Origin: Gracilaria gracilis
Taxonomy: Eukaryota; Rhodophyta; Florideophyceae; Gracilariales; Gracilariaceae
DNA: 64,000 nt
Assembly (NCBI GenBank): GCA_030374805.1
Contig: JARGSG010000023.1
Span: 62,001-126,000, forward strand
Reading direction: 5' to 3'
Under the pieces are notes generated by a model. That model had not been told where the DNA came from. It made no database searches and was given only the letters and a program-made list of their open reading frames with translations. Positions 10,747 to 20,444 of this stretch are shown here, piece after piece; position 1 is the stretch's first letter; every line of letters begins with the position of its first letter. The position numbers were made by a program, and so were the translations under genes.

Positions 10747-11037
10747 ATGGAGGATGTATTGAAAGTAGTGAGGGAGGAAGTGATGTCCATGTATGAAGAA
10801 GAATTTGAAACCTTCGGAATGACAGAGGGGGAGACGATTGTCGTACATGGGAATGAAAATCGGGAGGCCACTGTCGCGATTTGGATGCCGTCCACTCGGA
10901 GACTGTACCTGGCCGTCAAGGAGAACTTCTTTCAAGAGAACGTCACACAGTACCTCGGGGCTATACTCGACTGTTATGTTGGGGTATGCTATCCTAACGA
11001 AAGGTATTTCAGGGCGATTGGGGCACGGACGGAGTAA
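10747..11037 (+). CDS. Small unknown ORF, 96 aa
   Basis: From the ATG at 10747 the frame gives an acidic start (MEDVLKVVREEVMSMYEEEF) followed by alternating strand-like segments (ETIVVHGNENREATVAIW, RRLYLAVKENFF). It reads like a folded domain rather than random sequence. I do not recognise it. It lies tail to tail with the transposase gene and next to the TrpRS fragment, so it may be another captured gene piece. No promoter or intron signals were identified. Confidence 0.3.
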   Translation: MEDVLKVVREEVMSMYEEEFETFGMTEGETIVVHGNENREATVAIWMPSTRRLYLAVKENFFQENVTQYLGAILDCYVGVCYPNERYFRAIGARTE

Positions 11038-11125
11038 CGGAACAAAGCTTGTGGCAACGTATGTGGACAGAATTGGCAGTAACGGTCTGATTCAATTAGC
11101 GAGAGGTGAGATCTAAACTACTACT

Positions 11126-14100
11126 CTATTCACGCTGGGTTCTAGCTACAACCCGGGAAGGTGTTATACGAGAGTACTGTGCGGATTGGGGTTCTCGATA
11201 GAACCTATTAACATAGAAACGGTGGAATCTCCAATGCAGTGGAGGGAAGAAAGGACGCGCGGGGTAGTTCTGACGAACGAGGTACACTGTCCCTTTGATG
11301 GAGGATATGGGAATGAGGCCGAACCATGGAGAAACATTGTCCTGAGGTAAGGAAGATGAGGATGGTCGAGGGTGAAGGGAGTGATCTTCTTCGTCGTCAG
11401 TAGCCCAGCGAAGACAGAGGCACCGTAGAGAGTGATCAACGGGATCAACGGGTTTTGTTACTTCGAAAAAGCGCACAAATGCGTATTCGTGCTCGACGTT
11501 AGACGATGGAACTGCTTCTGGAACGCTATACCGCACTAATGCACAAACTCTTGCAATCCAAATAACGGACGATGTTTCTCCACTTGGAGTAGAAGATGAT
11601 CCGAAGACGACAACGTTTGAGTACTTTGGAATTTTAGACGGACCGAAAGATGAACTTGCAAACACCCGTTGCACAGATGGGGAGCGTTGTGTCCGAACTT
11701 GAATTGTGTTTGAGTCCTGAACATAGTCTTCAAGGCGAGGAGTATAGCCACCAAGAACGAATCCTGATTTCACAACTGTCACAGTAATACCGTCCTTGGA
11801 AGTTGGGGAGTTCGGAAGTTGTAACTGTTCTCTGGAGAGCGTGAGGAAGCTTGAAAGAGATTCTTTCCCAATTTGGTTGATGAAGGATATAGTTCGAGAA
11901 GGGAAGAGTTCCGCCACTTGGGAAGAGGACATACCGACATCTGGATGAGACCGTATGTACTTATCTGCGGTGATGAGTTCGTGCAGTGGAAGTCGGATAC
12001 CGTCTCGCACAAGTGCAGGACAACGGGTAGGATGAAGTGGAGAAGTCGAACTGGAGACAGAGAAGCTGTTGCGGAACGATGTGGAGTGCCGGAAATGTTC
12101 GGAGTTCTCAATCGCCTCGATTGTTTCCTTATGTGCAGTTAAACGTCGTTTCGAAGTACGCCGGTAGTGGGTTTTGAAGAGCAGGTGAGCATTCTCGTAT
12201 ATTCCGGCATCCCCGAACTGGAGACCGCCATACAGTCTTATGTCTCGGACGATGTGATCAAGAAGGTGAAACTTCAGAGTCCGGAAGTGTGATGTGTGAT
12301 AAGGACCGAGAATGGAAGTGGTGAGCTCTTTGAAGGATTTGATCTGGCCTTCGAGAATGGTGAGTCTTTCTTCGTTCCATTCAGGCGGGGTATGGTAATG
12401 GAGAATGGTGCTTAGAAGGTCGGAGTAAGCGGTGAATACTTTTGTGATTGGCGCGGAAGAAACGTCGTCACAACATCTGTCGAAGAAGGCACTAATGAAA
12501 GGGAACACCATATCCAGAGATCTATAATCCTTTCCTTCCAGCATACCACGAATTCCCTCCGATGTGAAGAAGCCGTTAAGGCCTTTTCCTTTCTCCGATG
12601 TGGAGAAATCTATGTGAAGACCGGGTGCAGGGAATGATTTCTCAATATCTGCAAGAATAGCATTGGCATTACTGAGAATAGAAGTCCGCACAGACTTGAA
12701 AGACCTCGCACCAGCGGATGAACCCACAGAAGTGAACATAGAGTCTGAACGCAGTCTTTCTATGCTGGCGAGCTTCAGCAGTTTCGATAACCCGAGATGC
12801 AAGTTGTGCAATGGTTCGAAAGTGAAGATCGTATACGGAGTGAGATAAGGGGATATGTTGAGAAGGTTGTATGACTCAAGGAACGATCTGTACGGGGAGA
12901 GTGAAACGGATTGAAGAGCAAATACTGCATCATCTCGTTTCGTACGTGATACTCGTGGCTTGTGAGCCAGCGCCGCTTCATGTGACTCTTGCAGAAGCCT
13001 TTCGTGAGTGCACCTGGTTTCAACGGTGTGAGAGATAGTTCTTGAGGATTGGTTGGGAGCTGAAAGGTAGAGGTCGGATCGAGGGATGAGGCATCTATGA
13101 CATGGTGCGTGTGGGCGAGTTCCGTGTAGTACAGCTAGAATATCCTTTGCTTCTGGTATATCGGCACAGTAATTCGCGATCACTGGATGACATTGACGCA
13201 GGACGCCATTCTGGTCCCTGAATGGGAATCCTTGGCGACCTGTTGCTTTGAGGGAATGGAGTATAGTTGAGAGAGATTGTTGAAGTATATCCATGCGTAC
13301 CTTGCGGGTGATATCGGAATTGTTTGTGTCAAATAGTTCAGTGTCGGTGCTGGCCGACAGACGTTCGAATGAAGTTGGGATGTATCCGACGAGGGAGAGG
13401 TTTTGAGAGATGCATTTCCGGCGGAATGAGTCTGAAAAGTTAAGGAGAGTGATATGAAGTGGATAGGAAGTGATGGAGGAGCTCTTCAGCGAGGTTGACG
13501 ACTTGTCGGAGTACAGCTGTACGAATCCAATGAAAGAGTCTATACCAGTGGAGTTCGGATCATACCAGATGATGCTTGGATCTTCGGACCGGAGGATACT
13601 ACTCTTTAGAACTGGGAACACCTTATGACCAAGGCCGGCTGCCATGGGGTGCGCGAAGACGGTGTTTCCATGCTTGTCGGTTTGAGTGACGGGATGGAAG
13701 AAGGTGTTTCTATGAGAGGATAGAAGCAGTTGTTTCTTGAGTACAGAAATAGGATCCTTCATGTAGATTTTGGCTGAGAACTCCTTGTTCCTGTCCAAGA
13801 TGCTGTGTGTGGTGAACCCGATGGAGTTGAGCTTGTCGCTGAATAGTGTCGAATGGAGTTGGAGACACTGAGAGGCAGTGGATATTGTGTTCCCGAATTC
13901 ATTAAGGGAAAAAGAGCTGTCTTTAAGGAGCCCGATGAGTTCATCTGCGGTACGCTTTCCGAGTTTGAGCGCGATTGAAGATATGAATGTGACCATGTGC
14001 TGCATGGTTGAACTTACAGGACGAGAGGGGGAAGGGGTTTTTGAGAAAGGTTGGGAGGGGCACGAAGGGGAATCAGAGTTGTTTTGAGAGAGAATGCGGT

Positions 14101-14401
14101 TCACCATGTTCTCAGCGTCAGAGGATCGAAGGCTAAGTACACGTTGTTCATGGACATAATTGTCGTATGGTGCCAGTTGGACGTTATCAGAAGGACGGTT
14201 GGAGACATCTAGAGAGGGGGCAGCGGGTGGGAGAGAGGTTTTCTGACGCTTCGTTCGTGGCGGAAAATGAGAAGCGGGACTGGGAGCGTTGGAGGTGGTT
14301 GTATTCGAAACATGACGATAGCGACATCGCCTCTGGTGTTGCGCAAGAGACGTCAAAGACTCGGTGTGATAGAGGCAACGGGGAAAGCAACAAGTGTGCA
14401 T
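11126..14401 (-). CDS. Plavaka/CACTA-like DDE transposase, 1091 aa
   Basis: The ATG at 14401 is preferred over an upstream TTG. The N-terminus has a C2HC finger (CCFPRCLYH...HQRRC). A Ser/Pro linker follows. The core resembles transposases of the Plavaka/KDZ/EnSpm supergroup: LYSDKSS with SYPLHITLLNFS near residue 300-330 (likely first catalytic Asp), LVGYIPTSF, and HPVIANYCADIPEA followed by CHRCL near 410-440. A later helical region (FRTLKFHLLDHIVRDIRLYG) resembles the third catalytic block. The frame is unbroken over 3.3 kb, so this copy may be functional. It is the best candidate for the enzyme that mobilised the 13-kb insert, but I could not find matching terminal inverted repeats. Confidence 0.75.
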   Translation of the reverse strand: MHTCCFPRCLYHTESLTSLAQHQRRCRYRHVSNTTTSNAPSPASHFPPRTKRQKTSLPPAAPSLDVSNRPSDNVQLAPYDNYVHEQRVLSLRSSDAENMVNRILSQNNSDSPSCPSQPFSKTPSPSRPVSSTMQHMVTFISSIALKLGKRTADELIGLLKDSSFSLNEFGNTISTASQCLQLHSTLFSDKLNSIGFTTHSILDRNKEFSAKIYMKDPISVLKKQLLLSSHRNTFFHPVTQTDKHGNTVFAHPMAAGLGHKVFPVLKSSILRSEDPSIIWYDPNSTGIDSFIGFVQLYSDKSSTSLKSSSITSYPLHITLLNFSDSFRRKCISQNLSLVGYIPTSFERLSASTDTELFDTNNSDITRKVRMDILQQSLSTILHSLKATGRQGFPFRDQNGVLRQCHPVIANYCADIPEAKDILAVLHGTRPHAPCHRCLIPRSDLYLSAPNQSSRTISHTVETRCTHERLLQESHEAALAHKPRVSRTKRDDAVFALQSVSLSPYRSFLESYNLLNISPYLTPYTIFTFEPLHNLHLGLSKLLKLASIERLRSDSMFTSVGSSAGARSFKSVRTSILSNANAILADIEKSFPAPGLHIDFSTSEKGKGLNGFFTSEGIRGMLEGKDYRSLDMVFPFISAFFDRCCDDVSSAPITKVFTAYSDLLSTILHYHTPPEWNEERLTILEGQIKSFKELTTSILGPYHTSHFRTLKFHLLDHIVRDIRLYGGLQFGDAGIYENAHLLFKTHYRRTSKRRLTAHKETIEAIENSEHFRHSTSFRNSFSVSSSTSPLHPTRCPALVRDGIRLPLHELITADKYIRSHPDVGMSSSQVAELFPSRTISFINQIGKESLSSFLTLSREQLQLPNSPTSKDGITVTVVKSGFVLGGYTPRLEDYVQDSNTIQVRTQRSPSVQRVFASSSFGPSKIPKYSNVVVFGSSSTPSGETSSVIWIARVCALVRYSVPEAVPSSNVEHEYAFVRFFEVTKPVDPVDHSLRCLCLRWATDDEEDHSLHPRPSSSSLPQDNVSPWFGLIPISSIKGTVYLVRQNYPARPFFPPLHWRFHRFYVNRFYREPQSAQYSRITPSRVVARTQRE

Positions 14402-14610
14402 GATGCAGAAAGGAAACAAGGGAGTGGAAAGCGAACGTCAGGGGAACGTCGAATGAAACGTAAAGTAGAACGTATACAGCCCTGATTCTGTGTACGGTAT
14501 GTAAAGATGCGCACCACCTGCAAGATGCAGTAACTTTACAGGTATGCTCGTCTGGGTCGAGAACAAACCTCCGTGTCATTTTCAAGGTTTGGATAATTAT
14601 TTTCAAAGTA

Positions 14611-14740
14611 TGGCCGACGGATCTCCGGTGCACGTTCAACTTACCTCTTGCGTCCCCGATCCTCCTTCACAGATTCATGTACCTCCGCTCAAGTCGGTCT
14701 CGTCAAACGTCGAAGTTCCACGCGTTGTTCAGCTTTCCGA
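14611..14740 (+). CDS. Possible first exon of a gene divergent from the transposase
   Basis: An ATG-initiated stretch (MADGSPVHVQLTSCVPDPP...) ends at GAG followed by GTATGT, a consensus donor in this genome. TTACTAAC follows 40-55 nt later. Plavaka/CACTA elements often encode a second protein divergent from the transposase, which is the reason for listing it. Downstream exons could not be assigned. Confidence 0.3.
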
Positions 14741-15115
14741 GGTATGTATTAGAGTTTTCACGTTGCTGCAAGGGTTCCAGCGTTACTAACTAATGAATAT
14801 GAGAGGAGTTTTCGCGCTTTCGCGGTCTGCGTGCGTTTACGCGGTCTTCAACTTTGAGACTCTCGGAGGTGTGAACTACTATTTTCATGGTTCTGCAAGC
14901 GTCCGAGCGTGTATAGGTGACTAAATACTGACACTGCGACTCGCAGTGTCAGTAGATAGTCATCTATACAATAGCGATCTTACGCGTAATAGCGCGCGCA
15001 TGTCCAAAGTCGCTGAGATACCTCCGCTATTACGTGATCTTCAACTTGGGAGGCTCTCAGCGTTTTCGTCGTTGTGCGAGCGTTCTAGCGTGTGCGAGTG
15101 ACTAACCAATTCCCC
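14715..15115 (+). repeat. Three diverged tandem units with splice-site-like sequence
   Basis: Three blocks of about 130-170 bp share the order CTTCAACTTT-like lead, CTC(T/A)CGGAG, TTTTC-CGTTGTGC(A/G)AGCGT and then a CTAAC-like branch motif (near 14786, 14920 and 15100). The first has a strong GTATGT donor. They look like duplicated exon-intron junctions. Confidence 0.4.
14926..14954. repeat. Hairpin with 14-bp perfect arms
   Basis: TACTGACACTGCGA is followed by one C and then by its exact reverse complement. Confidence 0.9.
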
Positions 15116-15119
15116 TAAT

Positions 15120-16130
15120 GCGTTTTGTTTTGGATTGCATTCTTTGGCGGTTGCGTGACTGACAGAGTGGGAGCTAGCTTTTCTAGAAGTATATATTCTA
15201 ACGTAATCTTCTGTTATCTTGTCTCATTTGTGCTACAGTGTGAATATGTTGGTGATGTTATGGTATGTTGTGAGTTGTTCATTACACAGGAGATATCTCT
15301 TTGCTCTTTACTGACATGACATTTTGAATCTCAAAGGTGGTTGCGTGCAAGACAGATCGGGGTACAGACTTTGAAGGGTGAGTGAAGTGATAGTAATGGT
15401 ACGAGAGGGATATGTTCTAACTACTGTTTTCTTCTGCGTTCTTGTGTCTCATGTACTACTCGTTGCAAATGTAGTTGATGTTCTCTTCTGCTGTAAGTGT
15501 TTCATTTGTTTCTGCGTTCGCTTAAGGAGAATGACTGACTGATCAAAGTGTTTTGTATCAATTTGGACATGGATATTGGAAAACAGGTAACATTGTGTAC
15601 GAGGCGGTCATGGTTTTGGCGATAGTACTATTGCTGATTTCATGTACGTTGTGCATACTCACGGGCGAAACCTTTCTACGCGTCAAAGTTTCCGTGAATC
15701 ATACGTCTAACTTTTGTCTCTTCCTACCTTACCAGCGCATTGTGAGTAGCAGCGTGCGTTTCTGTCGTTCTGGGGATGCAGCTACTGACCCTGTGAACCA
15801 TCATGGTTCACACGGTCACTACCAGCGTCTCCAGAACGACGATCGCCATCAACAGTTTTCCATATTAGTGATAGTTTCAATTGCACACATTCTAGCAGGT
15901 CATTCTGGCATCCTGGACGTTTGCAAATGAATACGATCTTCCAATTTTCCATACCTAGAATGCTAGTATGAACCGCCTCCTGCGCAGAATTAAACATTTC
16001 TGTTACATCCACAACCACATTCCACCATGCTAGTTGCACCCCTCCAGATATTCTAGCAACTTAATTCTGCGAAATATGCAAAATAACAGTGGGCTTTCTG
16101 CATTTTTAATTCTGCATTTTTTGAAACCTG
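15120..16130. other. Non-coding right flank of the 13-kb insert
   Basis: No convincing gene is seen. The last 150 bp repeat AATTCTGC/TTTCTGCA motifs (15985-16120), which resembles a subterminal repeat zone. The insert end falls at about 16130. Confidence 0.4.
15767..15837. repeat. Imperfect foldback of about 34-bp arms
   Basis: The arm starting CGTTCTGG and ending GTGAACC is inverted after an ATCAT loop, with several mismatches. It lies in the non-coding right part of the 13-kb insert. Confidence 0.7.
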
Positions 16131-16133
16131 GCA

Positions 16134-18995
16134 TTGCGCTCCGAGAACACAGACGTGCCTCCGCAGCGCGAACACGACTTTGAAATCAACTTACTTCCGG
16201 ACAAACCTCCCCCTGTTCGCCCGGTTATCAGGCTCTCACATGAAGAGCTGAATATGCTTCGAAACACATTGGACGAGCTTCTACAGAAGGGCCTCATCCG
16301 CCCGTCTTCCTCTCCGTTCGGAGCCCCAGTCTTCTTCGTCCGCAAGAAGTCCGGACAGCTGCGCATGGTATGCGACTACCGCGCCCTCAACAGCATCACG
16401 ATTCCAGACGCCACGCCTCTACCGCTCATCGACGAGGCTTTGGATCAGGTGGCAGGTGCTACAGTCTTTTCACAGATTGATCTCGTCGGCGCCTACCATC
16501 AGATGCGCATAAAAGACGAAGACTGCCACAAAACAGCCATCAGGACCCGCTTTGGCTCTTTCGAATGGCGTGTGTTGTGCTTCGGCTTATGCAATGCACC
16601 AGCAGCCTTCTCCCGCCTCATCGCCTCAGCGCTACGTCACCTCAACGGCCGTTGCCTCGTCCTCTACATCGACGACATTCTGGTATACAGTAAGTCTATC
16701 GAGGAACACAAGGTACACCTCCGCGAAGTACTCAGCGCCTTACGAGAGCACAAACTCTACGCAAAACTCAGCAAGTGTGCATTTGGCGTACGCGAAGTTG
16801 AGTTCCTTGGCTTCACCGTTTCGGACAAGGGTGTTTCCACCCAAGAACGCCTTGTGAAGTCAGTTCGTGACTGGCCTACGCCGACTAACCTGAAGCAGGT
16901 ACAACAGTTTATCGGCCTGGCAAATTTCTACCGCCGTTTCGTCAAGGGGTATGCCGCCATTCTTCAGCCTCTAACGGATTTGCTCCGCTCACATAGGTTT
17001 GAGTGGAAGCCAATGCAGCAATCAGCGTTCGAGGAGATCAAGTCCGCGCTTACATCAGCCCCCGTTCTCGCGCATGCCGACCCGACGAAGCCCTTCGTTC
17101 TGGCCACCGATGCTTCGAAACACGCCGTTGGTGCTACGCTATCGCAAGACGGGCACCCCATTGCCTTTCTGTCACACCGACTCTCGCCTGCCGAGAGTAA
17201 CTGGGACACTGGAGATCAAGAACTACTCGCAGTAATGATCGCATTACGTGTCTGGGGCCCTTACCTTCGCGGGCGCCACTTCCTACTCCTTACAGACCAC
17301 GATCCAATCAGATACCTCCAGTCCAAGTCCAAACTCACAGGACGACAATGTCGTTGGTTAGATGAAATTCAGGAGCATAGCTTCGACACTCAGCATCTTC
17401 CAGGCAAGCGCAACGTTGTCCCTGACGCGTTGAGCCGTAGACCAGACCATATCCCACAGCTCCGCTCGCTTACCACGCGACTGCCTGACCTTCGCGCCCG
17501 AGTTCGTGCACTCTACGCCTCTGATGAACTGGCTTCCGACATCTTGTCTTCCCGCTCCTCATCCGACAGCACCCAGTCCGCCTCCCTCCACCGCCTCTCA
17601 ACAAACTTCGCTGTCTCAGATAATCTGATTTTCTGGACAGGTACTGGTTCACCGCGACTGTATATTCCCCCTGGCAAAGGACTTCGTGACGAACTCACGC
17701 GTCACTTTCATGGAATAGGGCACATTGGCGCAGACAAAACATACTGCGCTGTCGCTCGAAACGCTTACTGGCCACACATGTACCGCGATATATCTCGCTT
17801 CGTACGGAATTGTCGTGATTGCCAGTCTAACAAGGCGCTGAACCAACCAACCCAGGGACTCCTGCAGCCACTCCCCATACCACAACGATGCTGGGAGATG
17901 GTTACCTTTGATTTCCTCACAGAACTCCCGCACTCCGACAACGGATTTGATGCGATCTTAGTCATCGTGGACAAATTGTCGAAGCAGTCCATATTCATCC
18001 CTACGACGAAAGCTGCCACTGCTTTAGATACCGCTAACTTATTCGAACTACATCTCTTCTCGAAACACGGTGTGCCGCACACACTCGTATCCGACCGCGA
18101 TCCGAAGGTGCGTTCTCGTTTCTGGAAAACTTTGACTGACTTGTTGAACATTCGGAACAATATCTCAACCACTGATCACCCGCAAACGGATGGGCAGTCT
18201 GAGAACCTCATCCGAACTCTGTCGTCTATGCTCCGGTCCTGCATCCAAGCAGCGCCTTCGTCTTGGGATACCATCTTACCTTCCGTCGAGTTTCAGTATA
18301 ATTCTTCCCGTCACTCCAGCACCCGCCGCGCCCCGTTCGAGGTGGCACTGGGTTACATTCCCCACACTCCGGTTACCCGCTCCTTGGAACACTGCAGCGA
18401 ACGCGCACAGTCCGCCGCCGACTACATTCAACGTCGCGAAGCAATGATCAGGTTGGCACGCGACCATCTTGCTAATGCAGTATCCACTCAGAAGTTTTAC
18501 GCCGATCGCCGTAGACAGCACATTGACATCTCTGTCGATGACCTCGTATTACTACGCGCTGAATCTCTCTCTCTTACGCGACGATCCACTTTACCAAAGA
18601 AGTGGCAGCCGCGGTTCATTGGTCCTTTTCGAATTCGCGAACGGTTGGGACCTGTTACTTATCGCATCGAGCTTCCATCAACTATGCGCCGCGCACACGA
18701 CGTCTTTCATGTTTCAAAGCTCCGCCGCTTCTACACGTCCGACAAGGGCCCGTTGGACATTGTCATAGACAGCGATGGATCCATTGAACAAGAGGTCTCC
18801 GCTGTCATCGCGCGCAAACACTTTAATCGCCGCGTACACTACCTCGTACAGTTCGTTGGCGAATCTGAAGACGACGCTGTGTGGTTACCGAGAACCGCGT
18901 TGAAAAACTGCAAAGAAGCTCTCAATATCTTCCTATCTACACAGGCCTCGACGAGGACATCTTCGGCCAAGGAAGGACCGAATGTAACACACTAG
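16134..18995 (+). CDS. pol: Gypsy pol: reverse transcriptase, RNase H, integrase, chromodomain (fossil element part)
   Basis: This 953-residue frame has reverse transcriptase motifs (RMVCDYRALN, then VLYIDDILVYS), an RNase H domain (ATDASKHAVGATL) and an integrase with a zinc-binding HHCC domain (HIGADKTYC...CRDC) and catalytic core. A chromodomain-like tail (VSAVIARKHFNRRVHYLVQF) follows, which marks it as a chromovirus and would bias insertion through chromatin binding. The domain order is that of Ty3/Gypsy. Confidence 0.9.
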   Translation: MRSENTDVPPQREHDFEINLLPDKPPPVRPVIRLSHEELNMLRNTLDELLQKGLIRPSSSPFGAPVFFVRKKSGQLRMVCDYRALNSITIPDATPLPLIDEALDQVAGATVFSQIDLVGAYHQMRIKDEDCHKTAIRTRFGSFEWRVLCFGLCNAPAAFSRLIASALRHLNGRCLVLYIDDILVYSKSIEEHKVHLREVLSALREHKLYAKLSKCAFGVREVEFLGFTVSDKGVSTQERLVKSVRDWPTPTNLKQVQQFIGLANFYRRFVKGYAAILQPLTDLLRSHRFEWKPMQQSAFEEIKSALTSAPVLAHADPTKPFVLATDASKHAVGATLSQDGHPIAFLSHRLSPAESNWDTGDQELLAVMIALRVWGPYLRGRHFLLLTDHDPIRYLQSKSKLTGRQCRWLDEIQEHSFDTQHLPGKRNVVPDALSRRPDHIPQLRSLTTRLPDLRARVRALYASDELASDILSSRSSSDSTQSASLHRLSTNFAVSDNLIFWTGTGSPRLYIPPGKGLRDELTRHFHGIGHIGADKTYCAVARNAYWPHMYRDISRFVRNCRDCQSNKALNQPTQGLLQPLPIPQRCWEMVTFDFLTELPHSDNGFDAILVIVDKLSKQSIFIPTTKAATALDTANLFELHLFSKHGVPHTLVSDRDPKVRSRFWKTLTDLLNIRNNISTTDHPQTDGQSENLIRTLSSMLRSCIQAAPSSWDTILPSVEFQYNSSRHSSTRRAPFEVALGYIPHTPVTRSLEHCSERAQSAADYIQRREAMIRLARDHLANAVSTQKFYADRRRQHIDISVDDLVLLRAESLSLTRRSTLPKKWQPRFIGPFRIRERLGPVTYRIELPSTMRRAHDVFHVSKLRRFYTSDKGPLDIVIDSDGSIEQEVSAVIARKHFNRRVHYLVQFVGESEDDAVWLPRTALKNCKEALNIFLSTQASTRTSSAKEGPNVTH

Positions 18996-19235
18996 TACTA
19001 CTTTAAGCTTCTCGATACACTGCTGTCTCTATTTAGTCACAACTAGCATTGCGCGTGACACTACAAGCTACGTCGCGTCGAATCTGTAGTTACACTCCTC
19101 CGCGAGCGAGTGTGTTCAGCGCAGTATAAAGACAGCGGTGTGCTCTGCCTCGTCCTCCTCTCGAGAGACAAGCAGTGGCCACCACCCTTCACCTGTATTC
19201 ACCTTCGATCTGACATCTCGTCTCTTTGTATTACA
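18983..19235 (+). repeat. 3' LTR of the Gypsy element
   Basis: This is the second 253-bp copy, followed directly by the TATTG target duplication at 19236-19240. Confidence 0.95.
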
Positions 19236-19240
19236 TATTG

Positions 19241-20335
19241 TCGTTGCATTACGTGATTTTCCAACAATCTATATCTCTCGTTACTGTAACAAGTTGGGCA
19301 TACCCAAGGTAGTGTTTTTGTGTAATTTTTGAATTGATAAAATTCATATACGTTAGAACATGGGACAAGACCAACATGACTGCCGGAAAGATACCTTTAA
19401 AAAATTACACATCTCGTATGCCTTGAATTATTGTCGGTGACCAGAATATCTGGTAGAAAACAACAGCGTTAGTCAGAAAAGTAGCAAAAATGTCAGTTAC
19501 TTGAAAGCTTTTCTCTGTTGTTTCTCTAATTATCAGTATAATTGCTTGTAATATAAGTAGTTACCAGTTATTGTAACCTTTATGTATATAAAATTATGTT
19601 GTTCACGTCAAGGCCGTGAAAGCCCAAAGTTTATATGTGCCGATCTCTTAAAATATTCATCCCTCCCGTCGCTCTTCTATGGAAGTTCATAGAATGGAAC
19701 CGATTAAATAAACACAAACTTAAACAGCCGCCCGAAAGTCTTAAATCTTCAAACTTATGATGTTTTAAAAGTGAAGGTTTTAAGAAAAACCGTAAAAAAC
19801 CGCATATTAAAATCCAAATTATAACCTAGCCAGGCACCATTTGAGCGTTCTAAACATATCTTTAGAGAGGGATTTTAACGGAGTGTAGATAACTCTAAGA
19901 GAGAACAGCGATTCACAACCGCAACAAAAACTTGTGCTCTTTAGAGAACGGCCTATTTTAGTTCTTGAAGATTAAATTTAACTAAATGTAATTATTTAGA
20001 TTCCTGTTTCACCATTTTCTAGTTTTACCTCTTTGAAATTGACAGGATGTAAGACATGAAACTTTTTTGCACCTACATTGTGATTATTCACAGTAAAAGT
20101 TCAGGATGCTGCATATGCGAATACGTGAGAAACCGAAATGAATGGAACAGTAGTTCGGAGAACCAGATATAACCTTAGCAACGCTTACGTATCATCTGAA
20201 TTTGTGTGTTTTCTGGTGAATCTCTTACTCTCACAAAACGATTTAGGGTAAATTAATGTAATTAAGTCAAAGGTTCCAGAGAGACACACGGTAGTAGACG
20301 AGCTACCAACTGCGTAACACAACAAGAGTCAGTTT
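19241..20335. other. AT-rich stretch without recognisable genes
   Basis: Both strands carry only short frames with no family resemblance. The sequence is AT-rich throughout. Confidence 0.6.
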
Positions 20336-20444
20336 ATGTTGAACAATCTTTATAGTTCTGTTCCGGCGCAGATCAAAATCGGTTCATGGGACCTATACGA
20401 AAACATTCTTATCCTGGGCGAAAGATCTGACCTTCAACTTCGAC

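Larger units (their letters stand above)
3051..16130. other. 13-kb insert inside the Gypsy element, carrying genes and gene fragments
   Basis: The sequence between the two Gypsy halves is not part of that family. It holds a ParB-fold gene, a truncated PA200 copy, a TrpRS fragment, a large transposase gene and a tandem intron-like array. The edges are set by where retroelement coding stops and resumes, so they are good to a few bases. A 4-nt TGCG occurs at both edges and could be a target duplication. A 14-nt sequence at the left edge (3049-3062) recurs inverted at the right edge (16142-16155). I find no convincing long terminal inverted repeats. The right edge is rich in AATTCTGC-type motifs, as in subterminal regions of DNA transposons. 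Because the host LTRs are identical, this insert must be younger still. Confidence 0.75.
702..19235 (+). mobile_element. Ty3/Gypsy chromovirus retrotransposon, split by a 13-kb insert
   Basis: The element is bounded by 253-bp LTRs (702-954 and 18983-19235) that begin TG and end CA and look identical by eye. A 5-bp target duplication TATTG lies at 697-701 and 19236-19240. A primer-binding-like TGGTAGCATC (957-966) follows the 5' LTR, matching 8 nt of the usual initiator-Met tRNA complement. A purine-rich tract (18969-18982) precedes the 3' LTR. Parts in order are gag, protease, reverse transcriptase, RNase H, integrase and chromodomain. Apart from one large insertion (about 3.05-16.13 kb) both halves look well preserved. 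Identical LTRs imply a very recent insertion. It is treated as a fossil because of the interruption. Confidence 0.95.

Noticed and set aside
3051-16130. Helitron as the source of the 13-kb insert
   Set aside because: The left edge starts TC and a CTGG lies near the right edge, but there is no A/T insertion site, no 3' hairpin and no Rep/helicase gene.
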